A DNA stretch of 64,000 nt from Roseimicrobium sp. ORNL1 (GCF_011044495.1 NZ_CP049143.1:62001-126000), one strand, 5' to 3'; positions 26,961-37,177 are shown, counted from the first letter of the stretch. Numbers and translations are program-made. Notes: a model not told the origin generated them from the sequence alone.

Positions 26961-29662
26961 TGCGCGTCGTTCATCATCTCTGCATCATCGCCGGAGTGTC
27001 GGCGATGTCGTTCGGTGCCGCGAGTGCTCAAGGTGACACGAAGCCACCAGCTCCGTCACCCGCCCCACAGTCGAAGGCGCAAGCGAAACCGGAAGCGCCT
27101 GCGTCCACACCTGCGCCTGCTCCCAAGCCCGCAGCCCCGCCCCAGACTCCCACTGCCACCGCGCCCGCTCCTGCTGCGGTGGCTGCACCTGCGCCCAAAC
27201 CTCCAACTCCGCCGAGCCCGGCTCCCAGTCCGCTGGTCGCCCTTCCGGCACCGCAACTGGTGAATCAGTTCCTGGGCAAGTACTGCCTGGAGTGCCATGA
27301 CTCCAGCCTTCAGAAGGGCGACCGGGATTTCGAATCCTTCGGCCTGCCCCTGAAGTCTGTTGCCGATCTCATCGCGACCAAGGACATCATCGATCAGATC
27401 ACGCTGAAGGAGATGCCGCCGAAGAAGGCGGACCAGCCGACCGATGAGGAGCGGCTGGCCATCTTGCGGACGCTGCGTGAAGGCGTCGTGGCAGCGCGCA
27501 CCAAACTGGAGAGTTCCGGTTCACGCACCGTGATGCGGCGGCTTTCGAGCCGCGAGTATGAGAATACCCTCGCGACGCTCTTCGGTCGCAGGGTGGATAC
27601 GCTGGGGCTCACGGCCGATTTCCCGAAGGAGAAAACCAGCCAGCACATCGATACCATTGGCAAGACCCTGGTGACCTCAGGCTTCCTCGTGGACCAGTAC
27701 TTCCAGGCGGCGAACCGTCTGGTGGAGACACGCCTTGGCAAGCCCGTGATGGAGCCGCAGCAGTGGCGCTTCAACGGCCACTTCGTCCAGTACGAGGAAC
27801 TCCAGGGCTCGCACAAGGACGCCTTCAACTTTGGCTTCCTGAATCTCTACGAACAGCCCAACACCGACACTCGCCAGGGCGGCTACGGCCACATCGAGGA
27901 CTTCCTGAACGGCGTGCCCGTGGCCGGGATGTACGATATCGAAGTGGAGGCGCAGGCGAAGCACCGGGACACGCACTATGATCCCGCGATCTTTGGCATC
28001 GACCTCTCGGAGCCCTTCATTCTGGGCATCGTGCCGGGAGATGTGACTAAGGGACACATCCACTACCCGCAGGCCATCGAGCCCGTGCTCGCGACGAAGA
28101 CCGTGCCTGATGACAAGCCGACGCGGCTCTATTTCCGCGTGTGGCTGGAAGCGGGTCAGACACCGCGGTTCATCTTCCCAAACGGCCCGTATGAATCGCG
28201 CGCTTCGGTGATCACGATCAACCAGAAGTACAAAGACGAGTTCAAGGAACAGATTCCGACCTCTCTGGTGGGCCGCGCACACATCTTGAGAGAAGGCCAG
28301 CTGCCGCACATCCGCATCAGCGAGATTAAGATCAAAGGACCGGTGACAGAGAAAGCCGGTAGTGTGGAGGAAGTCGCGGTCTTCGGCAGTGAAGGTTTCA
28401 AGGAAGAGCGTGCGGTGGATCAGCTCTTTGCCTTCGCGGAAAAGGCCTATCGCCGGCCGCTGACCGACAGCGACCGCCAGCCGCTCCGCGCCCTCTACGA
28501 AAAGCGCCTGGTTGAAAAGGCCACGCCTCGACAGGCTGCAAGGGATGTAGTGAAGCTCATCCTGTGCTCGCCATCCTTCCTCTATCTCAGCGAGATCACC
28601 GATGAATCCTCGAAGACGCTGAAGCCCTACGATCTCGCCTCGCGCCTTTCTTATGCCCTCTGGGCAGCGCCCCCGGATCGCGCCTTGCTCGATGCTGCCA
28701 AGTCCGGTCAATTGACCCAGGATGCCGAGCTGAACAAGCAGGTGCAGCGCATGATGTCCGATGAAAAGGTCACTGCGTTCGTGAACGGTTTCCTCGATAG
28801 CTGGCTGAACATGCGCGACCTGGGCAGCCAGCCTCCGCCGCGCGAGACGAATCGCGCCTACTACGCGGAGGATCTGCCGGCATCCATGAAGGCGGAAGTA
28901 AGTCTCTTCTTCCGCGACCTCCTCAAGAACAATGGTTCCGCGGCGCAGTTCCTCAGTGCGGACTACACCTTCGTGGACAAGAAGCTCGCCAAGCTCTACG
29001 AACTGCCCGAAGCAAAGTCGCTGCGCCTGGCTGATGGCTTCAAGAAGGTGAGCCTGCAGGGCAATACGCGTCGAGGTGGTCTGATGGGCATGGCGGGCAT
29101 CCTCACGGTCAGTGCCAACGGGGTGGAGACCTCGCCCGTCACTCGTGGCGTATGGGTCAGTTCGAACATCCTCGGCATCCATCCGCCCCCACCTCCGGAC
29201 GAAGTTCCCGCCATCGAACCCGATGTCTCAGGTGCCACCACCATCCGCGAGCGCCTTGCCAAGCACAGCGTCGACAAGACCTGCGCGGAGTGTCATCACA
29301 AGATCGATCCTCTCGGTTTCAGCCTGGAGGCCTTTGACCCCATTGGTCACTGGCGCAGCAACTATCCCCAACCCAAGAAGAAGGATGCCAAGGCACCCGT
29401 GATCGATACCACCGGCGAGTTCCCTTCCGGGGAGACTTATAAGGACTTTGCTGGCTTCAAGCAGATCATCAAAGACACCCGCGAAGACCTCTTCATCCGC
29501 CACCTCATCGGTGAGATCCTCGCCTACAGCACCGGTCGTCTTATGGAGTCCACGGATGACTTCGTGATTCAGGACATCCATGAGAAGGCAAAGAAGCAGG
29601 GCCTGGGCCTGCGCACCATCCTCGTTGAGTGCCTGACGAGTGAGATCTTCCGCTCGAGGTAG
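26960..29662 (+). CDS. Planctomycete-type cytochrome protein (DUF1587/1595/1592/1588/1585)
   Basis: 900 residues from the ATG at 26960. A signal peptide (MRVVHHLCIIAGVSAMSFGAASA) is followed by a Pro/Ala-rich linker of about 70 residues, unusual beside its paralogue at 33360. Heme-type motif C109-L-E-C112-H113 (YCLECHD) marks the PSCyt1-like domain. Then come DUF1587 (VMRRLSSREYENTLATLFG), DUF1595 (FAFAEKAYRRPLTDSDRQ), DUF1592 (LASRLSYALWAAPPD), DUF1588 (GGLMGMAGILTVSANG) with a second heme-type motif C775-A-E-C778-H779, and DUF1585 (IGEILAYSTGRLME). Such proteins are thought to be periplasmic electron carriers or sugar-related redox proteins; no function is proven. Coupled to the HXXSHH gene in front. 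Confidence 0.9.
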   Translation: MRVVHHLCIIAGVSAMSFGAASAQGDTKPPAPSPAPQSKAQAKPEAPASTPAPAPKPAAPPQTPTATAPAPAAVAAPAPKPPTPPSPAPSPLVALPAPQLVNQFLGKYCLECHDSSLQKGDRDFESFGLPLKSVADLIATKDIIDQITLKEMPPKKADQPTDEERLAILRTLREGVVAARTKLESSGSRTVMRRLSSREYENTLATLFGRRVDTLGLTADFPKEKTSQHIDTIGKTLVTSGFLVDQYFQAANRLVETRLGKPVMEPQQWRFNGHFVQYEELQGSHKDAFNFGFLNLYEQPNTDTRQGGYGHIEDFLNGVPVAGMYDIEVEAQAKHRDTHYDPAIFGIDLSEPFILGIVPGDVTKGHIHYPQAIEPVLATKTVPDDKPTRLYFRVWLEAGQTPRFIFPNGPYESRASVITINQKYKDEFKEQIPTSLVGRAHILREGQLPHIRISEIKIKGPVTEKAGSVEEVAVFGSEGFKEERAVDQLFAFAEKAYRRPLTDSDRQPLRALYEKRLVEKATPRQAARDVVKLILCSPSFLYLSEITDESSKTLKPYDLASRLSYALWAAPPDRALLDAAKSGQLTQDAELNKQVQRMMSDEKVTAFVNGFLDSWLNMRDLGSQPPPRETNRAYYAEDLPASMKAEVSLFFRDLLKNNGSAAQFLSADYTFVDKKLAKLYELPEAKSLRLADGFKKVSLQGNTRRGGLMGMAGILTVSANGVETSPVTRGVWVSSNILGIHPPPPPDEVPAIEPDVSGATTIRERLAKHSVDKTCAECHHKIDPLGFSLEAFDPIGHWRSNYPQPKKKDAKAPVIDTTGEFPSGETYKDFAGFKQIIKDTREDLFIRHLIGEILAYSTGRLMESTDDFVIQDIHEKAKKQGLGLRTILVECLTSEIFRSR

Positions 29663-29694
29663 ACGACCCTGACTCTCCATCTTCTCGCCAGGCT

Positions 29695-32600
29695 TTATTC
29701 AAAGCGGGCCTCGATGATGGAGAAGTCATCCTCGAGTTGCTCAGAACCGCGGAGAGTTCGGGCTCGTGTCAGGAGCTCATCCATGAGCAGTCCGGCCCGG
29801 TCGCTGATGGTGGACAGATAGCTGATACAGGCAGGCAAATCCCAAACGAGGGTTTGGTCACGCATGATTTCGAAAGCGCCATCGCTGAAGATCAGCAGGC
29901 GTGAACCGGACGGAACCCGGAAGGATCTGGTGGGGAAAACGGCGTCCAGCATCAAGCCCATCATCGGACCGGTCGAAGGAAATTGAATCGGTTCCGGCAA
30001 GCCTTGCACGAACAGAAGCGACGGATGATGGCCTCCACCGGACCAGTGCAGGACGTGGGTCGACACCTCATAAACGCCATACCAAATCGTGAAGAACCTG
30101 CCGCCGTGAAGGTGCCCCTGGAATTTTTCATTCAGCCGGGCAAGCACCTCGTCGGAACGGAGCATGTTCACACCGGGCAGCGAACCCGAACGGATCACAT
30201 TGCTGATACTGATGGAAAGCAGTGCCGAATCAAGCCCATGTCCGGTCACGTCGATGAGATAGAGCGCGAGGTGATCGTCATCTATCCAATGATAACCGAT
30301 GGAATCTCCACCAAGCTCCGAGGACGGAATGTAACGCCAGTCGACCGTCACCGGTCCCTTCATCGGCGGCGGAATGCACTGGCGCACATATTGGGCACCG
30401 GCGGCGAAATCGCCACGCATGCGCTCATTGCTCAGGTCATTCAGCAACGCCCTGGCCGCCGCGAGGTCTGGCAAGGTCGTACCTTCGGTGATTTTGTCGC
30501 AGGCCGTCGTCAGCGCTGCGTAAGCCTGCTCGATGCGATTCCGCTGGCGCATCACACGCGCCAGACTGGTTGTGGCTCTCAATTCCCACGCGCGGCTCTG
30601 TTGTCGGCGGGCGGTCTCAATCGCGCGGTCAAAGCACTCCTCGGCGCCTCGCTCATCTCCCGATTGGGCCAGAAGCAACTCTCCCTGCAGACGCAGCAAC
30701 TCGGCCTCCTGGAACCGCTCGTCATTTTTCTCCACGAGTGCAAAAGCCTCATCCAGCGCCCGCCGGGCATCATCGAGCCGGCCTACTTGAGTAAGCGCAT
30801 CGGCATGCACACTGAGATAAAAGGTGAGCGCGATCCCGGCACCCGTTGCCCGATAAGCTTCGAGACCTCTTTCGATCAGCGCCAGCGCCTCCTCCGGCCG
30901 TCCCTGGAGCAACATGCCCGCGCCCCGGTAGAGGGTGCCTGTAGCATGCCAGAAAGGATAGCCTTGTTCGGTTGAGATCTCCATCTCCTCCTCTCCGGCC
31001 GCCCGCACGGCAGCGCCCATCCGGCAATGCTGAAACAGCCATCCGGTGTGATGCAGGGCGTAGACAATACTGAAGGGTTGGCGGATATCCCGTGCCAAAG
31101 CGAGCGTCTCGCGATTGAGGGCGAGCGCGCTGTCCGCCTGGCCGAGGTGCCACTGCGCGAGGGCGAGGTAACAGCGCGTGGTCACGCCGCCATCCTCACC
31201 AATGAGCGTGGCCCAGTAGGCGGTACGCGCCCGGTCGTCGTACTCGGCAATCGCCCGGGAACACGCCTCATGCGCTCCGGCAAAGTCACCACGATAGAGC
31301 ATGGTGATGCCTCGCAGGAACAGAGCCTCCATCAAGATTCCCGCGTCGTTCATCCGCGTCCCAAATTCAATCGCCTCCTCAGCCAGTTCCGCGCACAGGC
31401 GGAAGTCGCCGCGTACGACATGGAATGCGAAGTTTCCCCACATCATCGCGAAGAGCTGCGGTGTCTGCCCGACGCGATCACACAACTCTCGCGCACGATC
31501 AAATAACGGACCGACTTCCGGAGCCGCATAACCGCGCGATGCGATGTACGTGGTGCCCAGCGGTCCGAGCAGATCGAGTTCACGCGCATCGCGTGCGGAC
31601 GATGGCGGCAGTGACTCCAGCAAACCCAGCCCCTTGGTCAGATGCGCGATCGCTTCGACATTCGCAAATCGCTCCCGCGACCGGAGCCCGGCGAGTGCCC
31701 AGTAACTCACCGCCTTGTCGAAGACGCCTGCCTCTGTGAAATGCTGCGCGAGCAGCTCCGGCTGCCGTTCGGCGATTTCGGGGAACCGGGTCTCCATGGC
31801 TTCGGCAACCCGGCGATGGAAGCTCTGCCTCTCCATCGGATGAAGAGTTCCATGCAACGCCTCTTCCAGCAGCGCATGCTTGAAGACGTACGCGCCATGC
31901 GGCGGCTGACCTTTCGTATTAAGGATCCCCGCACCGACGAGCTTCTCCAGTTCTGAGCGCAGCGCCTCCTCGTCCACATGCACGACCGCGGCCAGAATAT
32001 CGTAGTTGAATTCACGGCCCAATGTCGCCGCCAATTGCGCCACTTCGCGATTTGCCGACAGCCCATCCAGCCGAGCGAGGATCAGATCCTGCAAGGTGGC
32101 GGGAATGTCGCGCGATGGCACTGCCGTTCCCTTGCGCCGTGCATCAACGCCTGATTCGGGCACGACCGTTTCCCGAATGATTCGAGCAAACTCCTCGACG
32201 AGGAATGGCACGCCGCCCGTACGCTCATAGAGCTGCGCCACCAGCGCCTCCGGCGGAGCACTCCCCGCCGTCTTGCGCATCAGTTCCCCCACCTGACGAC
32301 GTGTCAGGCGATTAAGCGCGAGACTCGTCTGGTGGGCGAAGGCTGGCCACGAAGTCTTGAACTCCGGGCGGAAGGTGAGCACGGTGAGAATGCGATCATG
32401 CAGCCCCTCGCTGATGAATTGGCCAAGAAATTCCAGTGTCGAAGCATCGATCCAGTGCAGGTCCTCGATGACAAAGAGCAGCGGGTGCCTGTCGGAACAG
32501 GCCTTCAGCCACTGGCGCAGCGCACGAAAGGTCTCCTCACGCTCGCGCACCGGCGTCAGGCCAGCGACCGGATAACGTTCGTCCGGAGGGAGCAACATCA

Positions 32601-33066
32601 GCCTGGCAAAAAGCGCCACCAGTTCCGGTCGCCCAAGCCCATAGTCGTCGAGGTGCCGCGCGAGCCGATCGAACCGAGCGGTCGTCGATTCATCGCTGCG
32701 AAAATCGAGGAAGCGCGCAAACTGATCCGTGACCGGAAAAAGGCCCGTGTTCTGAAACTGTTGCGCGCAGCGCCACTCGACGATGCATGGCGCGCGCGAT
32801 CCTGGCGCGCTATCAGCCCCCCCCACCGGCGCCGCCTCCTCCATTTGTTCGACGACGACTTGCTTGATGGTGTGCACGAGGCGGGACTTGCCGAGGCCTG
32901 CCTCACCAACCAGCAGGACCACCTGTCCCATGCCCTCCTGCGCCTGTTCCCAGCGATCCTTGAGCAAGCTGACTTCCGTGTCCCGGCCAATCAGAGGGGT
33001 CAATGCGACCGCTCCAGCCTCAACAGCTCCAGTGCGAGCGCTAGCTAGGAGAGCCTCGTCGGACAT
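29695..33066 (-). CDS. Predicted AAA ATPase - TPR - SpoIIE/PP2C phosphatase multidomain regulator
   Basis: 1123 residues from the ATG at 33066; a TTG at 33105 with a purine-rich stretch (GGGAGTGAAGAG) upstream is a real alternative and would add 13 residues. An AAA/STAND-like ATPase opens LIGRDTEVSLLKDRWEQ with Walker A GEAGLGKS at 54-61 and Walker B LLFVIEDLHWID. The middle 500 residues are helical TPR-like repeats (ALALNRETLALARDI, RALDEAFALVEKNDERFQEAE). The last 200 residues are a SpoIIE-type PP2C phosphatase: LGGDSIGYHW, YLIDVTGHGLDSALL and FSDGAFEI carry the metal-binding aspartates. This family usually acts on anti-anti-sigma factors. Here the usual N-terminal kinase or cyclase is missing. 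Flanked on both sides by HXXSHH/cytochrome pairs. Confidence 0.88.
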   Translation of the reverse strand: MSDEALLASARTGAVEAGAVALTPLIGRDTEVSLLKDRWEQAQEGMGQVVLLVGEAGLGKSRLVHTIKQVVVEQMEEAAPVGGADSAPGSRAPCIVEWRCAQQFQNTGLFPVTDQFARFLDFRSDESTTARFDRLARHLDDYGLGRPELVALFARLMLLPPDERYPVAGLTPVREREETFRALRQWLKACSDRHPLLFVIEDLHWIDASTLEFLGQFISEGLHDRILTVLTFRPEFKTSWPAFAHQTSLALNRLTRRQVGELMRKTAGSAPPEALVAQLYERTGGVPFLVEEFARIIRETVVPESGVDARRKGTAVPSRDIPATLQDLILARLDGLSANREVAQLAATLGREFNYDILAAVVHVDEEALRSELEKLVGAGILNTKGQPPHGAYVFKHALLEEALHGTLHPMERQSFHRRVAEAMETRFPEIAERQPELLAQHFTEAGVFDKAVSYWALAGLRSRERFANVEAIAHLTKGLGLLESLPPSSARDARELDLLGPLGTTYIASRGYAAPEVGPLFDRARELCDRVGQTPQLFAMMWGNFAFHVVRGDFRLCAELAEEAIEFGTRMNDAGILMEALFLRGITMLYRGDFAGAHEACSRAIAEYDDRARTAYWATLIGEDGGVTTRCYLALAQWHLGQADSALALNRETLALARDIRQPFSIVYALHHTGWLFQHCRMGAAVRAAGEEEMEISTEQGYPFWHATGTLYRGAGMLLQGRPEEALALIERGLEAYRATGAGIALTFYLSVHADALTQVGRLDDARRALDEAFALVEKNDERFQEAELLRLQGELLLAQSGDERGAEECFDRAIETARRQQSRAWELRATTSLARVMRQRNRIEQAYAALTTACDKITEGTTLPDLAAARALLNDLSNERMRGDFAAGAQYVRQCIPPPMKGPVTVDWRYIPSSELGGDSIGYHWIDDDHLALYLIDVTGHGLDSALLSISISNVIRSGSLPGVNMLRSDEVLARLNEKFQGHLHGGRFFTIWYGVYEVSTHVLHWSGGGHHPSLLFVQGLPEPIQFPSTGPMMGLMLDAVFPTRSFRVPSGSRLLIFSDGAFEIMRDQTLVWDLPACISYLSTISDRAGLLMDELLTRARTLRGSEQLEDDFSIIEARFE

Positions 33067-33359
33067 GGTATTCGAAAGTTGAGCAGTCACGGTTTCTTTT
33101 GGCAAGGTCTCTTCACTCCCTCGAATTCAGCAGACTCGTGGCCCTGCCGCTATTGAACCTTCGTCCTACGCCCCCCGGGCGCGCGCCTTGGGCGTAAAGG
33201 TCGGCTCACGCTCGCCCCGTCCTGACTGCCCTGTGAAAGTCGCAGTCCTGTCCGTGATGGACGCGTGAGGGAAATTCCTTTTCAATCGTCTCTGCAATTT
33301 GGGCCGACTCCGTGCGTTGACCTCCCACCTGCCCTGCCTTCACCCACGCGGTTTGCTCC

Positions 33360-35876
33360 ATGCTCTCGTCCCGCCTGTCTGTACCCTTCGCCCTTGCTGT
33401 GACGGCAATCGCCTGTCCCGCCGCGCCCACGCCCGCATCTACGACGGGTGCTTTCAATACCCAGGTGAAGACACTGCTGGATGCGCACTGCATTGACTGC
33501 CACGGTGAAGATGTGCAAAAAGCCGGACTGCGGCTCGATACTCTTCCCGTGGACTTCGCGAGCGCCAGGACTTCCGCCAGCTGGGTGAAGGTGCTCGACA
33601 AGATGGCCTCCGGCGAGATGCCGCCAAAGAAGGAGGAGCGCCCGCCCCAGCCTGCGCTGCAGGCCGCCACGGCCTATTTGCGTGGCGAACTGCACAACGC
33701 CTCACTCGCCCATCAGCAGAAACAGGGACGCGTGATGATCCGCCGGCTGAACGGCACGGAATATGAGAACACGGTCAATGATCTCCTGGGCACCAAGACC
33801 TCGCTGAAGGAGATGCTGCCTGAGGACAGCACCACGGCGGGATTCGACAATGTGAGCAGTGGCCTCGACCTCTCGGCCACGCACTTCCTCCTCTATCAGG
33901 ATGCCGCGACAAAGGCCATCACCGCCGCCATCCCGGTACAGCCGCCCATGACCTTCAGCAACACGCGCACGGGGCTGGAGATGACCCAGAAGGGACCCAA
34001 CTTCAAACAAGGCCTGGGACGCAACTCGAAGCTCCAGGGAGACGCCCTCATCATCTACAGCAAGCTGCCACGCTACGGTCTCTGCTCCACCGTGCCAGCG
34101 CCGGTGGCGGGCCGTTACAAGATCCAGATCAAGGCCTGCGCCGTGGGCGCTGACACGAAACCTGTCTCGGTGGGCTTCATGACCGTGATGGAGAGTGGAC
34201 GCGAAGGCCCCGTGCTGCGGGACGTGCGCGACATCCCCCACGGCGAGCCGCAGATCATCGAATACGAGATCGACCTCGCGCGGAAGCAGGCGTTTGTGCT
34301 GAATTTCCTCACCACCTGGGACATTCGCGGGTTCAAGAAACCCCTCGAGGAATACACCGGTCCTGGGGTGCTGGTGGAGTCTCTGAAAATCGAAGGGCCC
34401 ATCGATGCCTTTCCACCGCCCAGCTACAACACGCTGTTCTCCGGTGTGCCACTCAAGGCACGCTCCGTGGTGAAGGCGGAACAAACCGGTGGTCGTGTGC
34501 CGAAGATCCCGGAGAATCGCAATGAGTTCCAATGGAACGCCGATCCGCTGGTACCGGACTCCGCGAACCCGAAAGAAGATGCCGCGCGACTCATCCGCGC
34601 CTTCCTGCCACGTGCATTCCGTCGCGCTGTGAGTGAGGAAGTGCAGCAGCACTACGTGCAGAAGGTGCAGGGCAAGCTCGATGAGAAGTACACCTTCTTC
34701 GATGCCATGATGTATGGCTACAAGCTCATCCTTTCCTCCCCGGACTTCCTCTTCTTGAGCAACGCACCCGGTGCTCCCGCAGCAGCCGGTGGCGAACTGG
34801 CCACGACCAGGCTCGATGACTTCTCCCTCGCAGAGCGCCTCTCCTACTTCCTCTGGTCGACACTGCCTGATAACGAGCTGCTGTCGCTCGCGTACCGGGG
34901 CGAACTGCACAAGCCCGCCACCCTGCGTGCCCAGGTGGAGCGCATGCTGAATTCGCCGAAGGCACACAACTTCACGAAGAACTTCGCGGGGCAATGGCTG
35001 GACTTGAGGAAGATTGACTTCACCATCCCCGACCCTCAGCTCTACAGCGACTTCGACAATCTCCTGCTCTGGGCCATGCCGCTTGAGACGGAGTTATTCT
35101 TTGAAGAAGTGCTGAAGAACAACCTGAGCCTGCTCACCTTCGTAGACTCCGACTGGACCATGCTCAACGAACGCCTCGCCATGCTCTATGGCATTCCCGG
35201 AGTGACTGGCAGTGAGTTCAAGAAAGTGAAACTGCCCGCGGACAGCCGACGCGGTGGCGTGATGACGCACGCCTCTGTGCTGAAGGTTACCGCCGATGGG
35301 ACCCACACCTCGCCCATCCTCCGCGGGAAGTGGGTACTGGAAAAGATCATTGGCAAGCCACCGTCACCGCCCCCGCCGGATGTCGCCGCCATCGAGCCGG
35401 ACATCCGCGGAGCCACCACCATCCGGCAGCAGCTCGACATGCATCGCAACACGCCAGCATGCAATTCCTGCCACGCGCATATCGATCCACCCGGATTCGC
35501 ACTGGAGAACTACGATCCTATTGGCAACTGGCGTGAGTTCTACCGCGTCACCACCCGCACGAAGGCTGGCACCGTAAACCTGCCCTACACCGGCCGTGGC
35601 GTGTACCGAGGACCTGATGTCGAGCAAGGCGCAGTCACGCCCGAGGGGAAACCCTTCAAGGACTTGAGCGACTACAAGAAGCTTCTTCTCGAAGACAAAG
35701 ATCAAATCGCCCGCAGCCTCACCAAGAAGCTGCTCATCTACTCGACCGGTGCAGACATCCAGTTCGCGGATCGCGAAGTGGTGGAGCAGATCGTCGCGAA
35801 GCTGAAGGCGAACAACTACGGATTTCGCACCCTGGTGCATGAGGTGGTGCAGAGCAGAGTATTCCTGAACAAGTAA
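33360..35876 (+). CDS. Planctomycete-type cytochrome protein (DUF1587/1595/1592/1588/1585), paralogue
   Basis: 838 residues, signal peptide MLSSRLSVPFALAVTAIACPAA. Same architecture as the 26960 gene but without the Pro/Ala linker: PSCyt1-like heme motif C44-I-D-C47-H48, DUF1587 (MIRRLNGTEYENTVNDLLG), DUF1595 (LIRAFLPRAFRRAVSEEV), DUF1592 (LAERLSYFLWSTLPD), DUF1588 (GGVMTHASVLKVTADG) with C701-N-S-C704-H705, and DUF1585 (KKLLIYSTGADIQF). It precedes an HXXSHH gene by 35 bp, the reverse order from the 25.7-kb pair. Divergent from the AAA-TPR-SpoIIE gene across a 293-bp region that must hold both promoters. The start ATG at 33360 lacks a Shine-Dalgarno. Confidence 0.9.
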   Translation: MLSSRLSVPFALAVTAIACPAAPTPASTTGAFNTQVKTLLDAHCIDCHGEDVQKAGLRLDTLPVDFASARTSASWVKVLDKMASGEMPPKKEERPPQPALQAATAYLRGELHNASLAHQQKQGRVMIRRLNGTEYENTVNDLLGTKTSLKEMLPEDSTTAGFDNVSSGLDLSATHFLLYQDAATKAITAAIPVQPPMTFSNTRTGLEMTQKGPNFKQGLGRNSKLQGDALIIYSKLPRYGLCSTVPAPVAGRYKIQIKACAVGADTKPVSVGFMTVMESGREGPVLRDVRDIPHGEPQIIEYEIDLARKQAFVLNFLTTWDIRGFKKPLEEYTGPGVLVESLKIEGPIDAFPPPSYNTLFSGVPLKARSVVKAEQTGGRVPKIPENRNEFQWNADPLVPDSANPKEDAARLIRAFLPRAFRRAVSEEVQQHYVQKVQGKLDEKYTFFDAMMYGYKLILSSPDFLFLSNAPGAPAAAGGELATTRLDDFSLAERLSYFLWSTLPDNELLSLAYRGELHKPATLRAQVERMLNSPKAHNFTKNFAGQWLDLRKIDFTIPDPQLYSDFDNLLLWAMPLETELFFEEVLKNNLSLLTFVDSDWTMLNERLAMLYGIPGVTGSEFKKVKLPADSRRGGVMTHASVLKVTADGTHTSPILRGKWVLEKIIGKPPSPPPPDVAAIEPDIRGATTIRQQLDMHRNTPACNSCHAHIDPPGFALENYDPIGNWREFYRVTTRTKAGTVNLPYTGRGVYRGPDVEQGAVTPEGKPFKDLSDYKKLLLEDKDQIARSLTKKLLIYSTGADIQFADREVVEQIVAKLKANNYGFRTLVHEVVQSRVFLNK

Positions 35877-35911
35877 ACGAGCGTCATCCAACCATTCCCA
35901 TTTCAACTGCC

Positions 35912-37177
35912 ATGAAATCATCTTCCCGCATGGATCGCCGCACGTTTCTCCGCGCTTCGGGTGTGGCCATTGGACTTCCCTTTCTCGATGCCATGATGCC
36001 ACTTCGAGCGTCAGAAGCACAGAAGACCGCCCTGAAGTCTCCGCGACGCATGGTGTTGGTCGGCCAGCCGTTGGGCATGTATGGGCCGAACTTCTTCCCG
36101 GAGAAGGCAGGCAAAGACTATGTCGCCAGCAGGTACCTGAAGAATCTGGAAGGCTTGCGCGATCGGTTCACGGTGTTCTCCGGCATGTCGCATCGCTATG
36201 CCGCAGGCCACTTCGCGGAGGTCGGCATCTTTACAGGTGTGGCTCCAGAGTTCATCCGGGACAAAGACATCAAAAACGGCATCTCGCTGGATCAGGAAGT
36301 CGCTTCGCACATCGGCAATCAGACGCGCTTCCGTTGCCTGAATCTCGGTGGTGGCGATGTGACGTGGAACAAGCGCGGCGTGCGCCTTCCGGCAGAACAG
36401 CGTGCCACGCAGGTATTCCGCAAGCTTTTCATCGCAGGCACTCCGGAAGAAGAGGCCCGCGAACTGCAACGCGTGAAGGACGGCCAGAGCATTCTAGATG
36501 ATGTGGGTGACCAAATCCGCTCACTAAATCGCAAGGTCGGCAGCAATGACCGCGAGCGTCTTGATCTCTTCCTCACCTCAGTACGCGAGGCCGAGCAGTC
36601 ACTCCAGCAGGATGAGCACTGGAGCACCACGCCGAAGCCGAAGGTGGAATATCAAACGCCCAACAACGACTTCGGTGGACCTCAGTTGCTTGAGCGCTCG
36701 CGCCAGTGGTATGACATTGTGCATCTTGCCCTGCAGACGGACTCGACCCGAGTGATGACGTTGTGGCTTGGCTCGCAGGAGCGCCCGGAAATCGATGGCG
36801 TGAACCTAGGCCACCACGATGCCTCGCACCACGGTCAAGACCCCGGAAAGCTGGAGCAGCTTGCGCTGATTGAAGAAGCCGAGGTCAAAGTCTTCGGTGA
36901 GTTCATCGAGAAGATGAAAGCCACCAAGGAGGGCGATCAATCGTTGCTGGATCACACGGGCGTGATCTACACCAGCAACCTCGGAAACTCATCCTCCCAC
37001 GACAACAACAACCTGCCCATCATCCTCGCTGGCGGCACCTTCAAGCATCAAGGCCACCTCGCCTACGACACGAAGAACAACATGCTGATGTCCAATCTCT
37101 TCGTCCGTATGCTGCACCACATGAACATCGAAGCGCAGACCTTCGGAGCGAGTAGTGGGATTATCAGTGAGGTGTAG
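35912..37177 (+). CDS. HXXSHH (DUF1552) family protein, Tat-type signal, paralogue
   Basis: 421 residues. The twin-arginine motif MDRRTFLRASGVAIGLPFL is reached after six residues from the ATG at 35912; an internal ATG at residue 7 is also possible. The HxxSHH motif is H302-D-A-S305-H-H307 in NLGHHDASHHGQD, followed by the family-typical YTSNLGNSSSHDNNNLPIIL. It is clearly related to the protein at 25689 but divergent throughout. It forms an operon with the cytochrome gene in front (35-bp gap). Transcription probably ends in or before the 185-bp palindromic repeat that begins 21 bp after the stop. Confidence 0.9.
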   Translation: MKSSSRMDRRTFLRASGVAIGLPFLDAMMPLRASEAQKTALKSPRRMVLVGQPLGMYGPNFFPEKAGKDYVASRYLKNLEGLRDRFTVFSGMSHRYAAGHFAEVGIFTGVAPEFIRDKDIKNGISLDQEVASHIGNQTRFRCLNLGGGDVTWNKRGVRLPAEQRATQVFRKLFIAGTPEEEARELQRVKDGQSILDDVGDQIRSLNRKVGSNDRERLDLFLTSVREAEQSLQQDEHWSTTPKPKVEYQTPNNDFGGPQLLERSRQWYDIVHLALQTDSTRVMTLWLGSQERPEIDGVNLGHHDASHHGQDPGKLEQLALIEEAEVKVFGEFIEKMKATKEGDQSLLDHTGVIYTSNLGNSSSHDNNNLPIILAGGTFKHQGHLAYDTKNNMLMSNLFVRMLHHMNIEAQTFGASSGIISEV

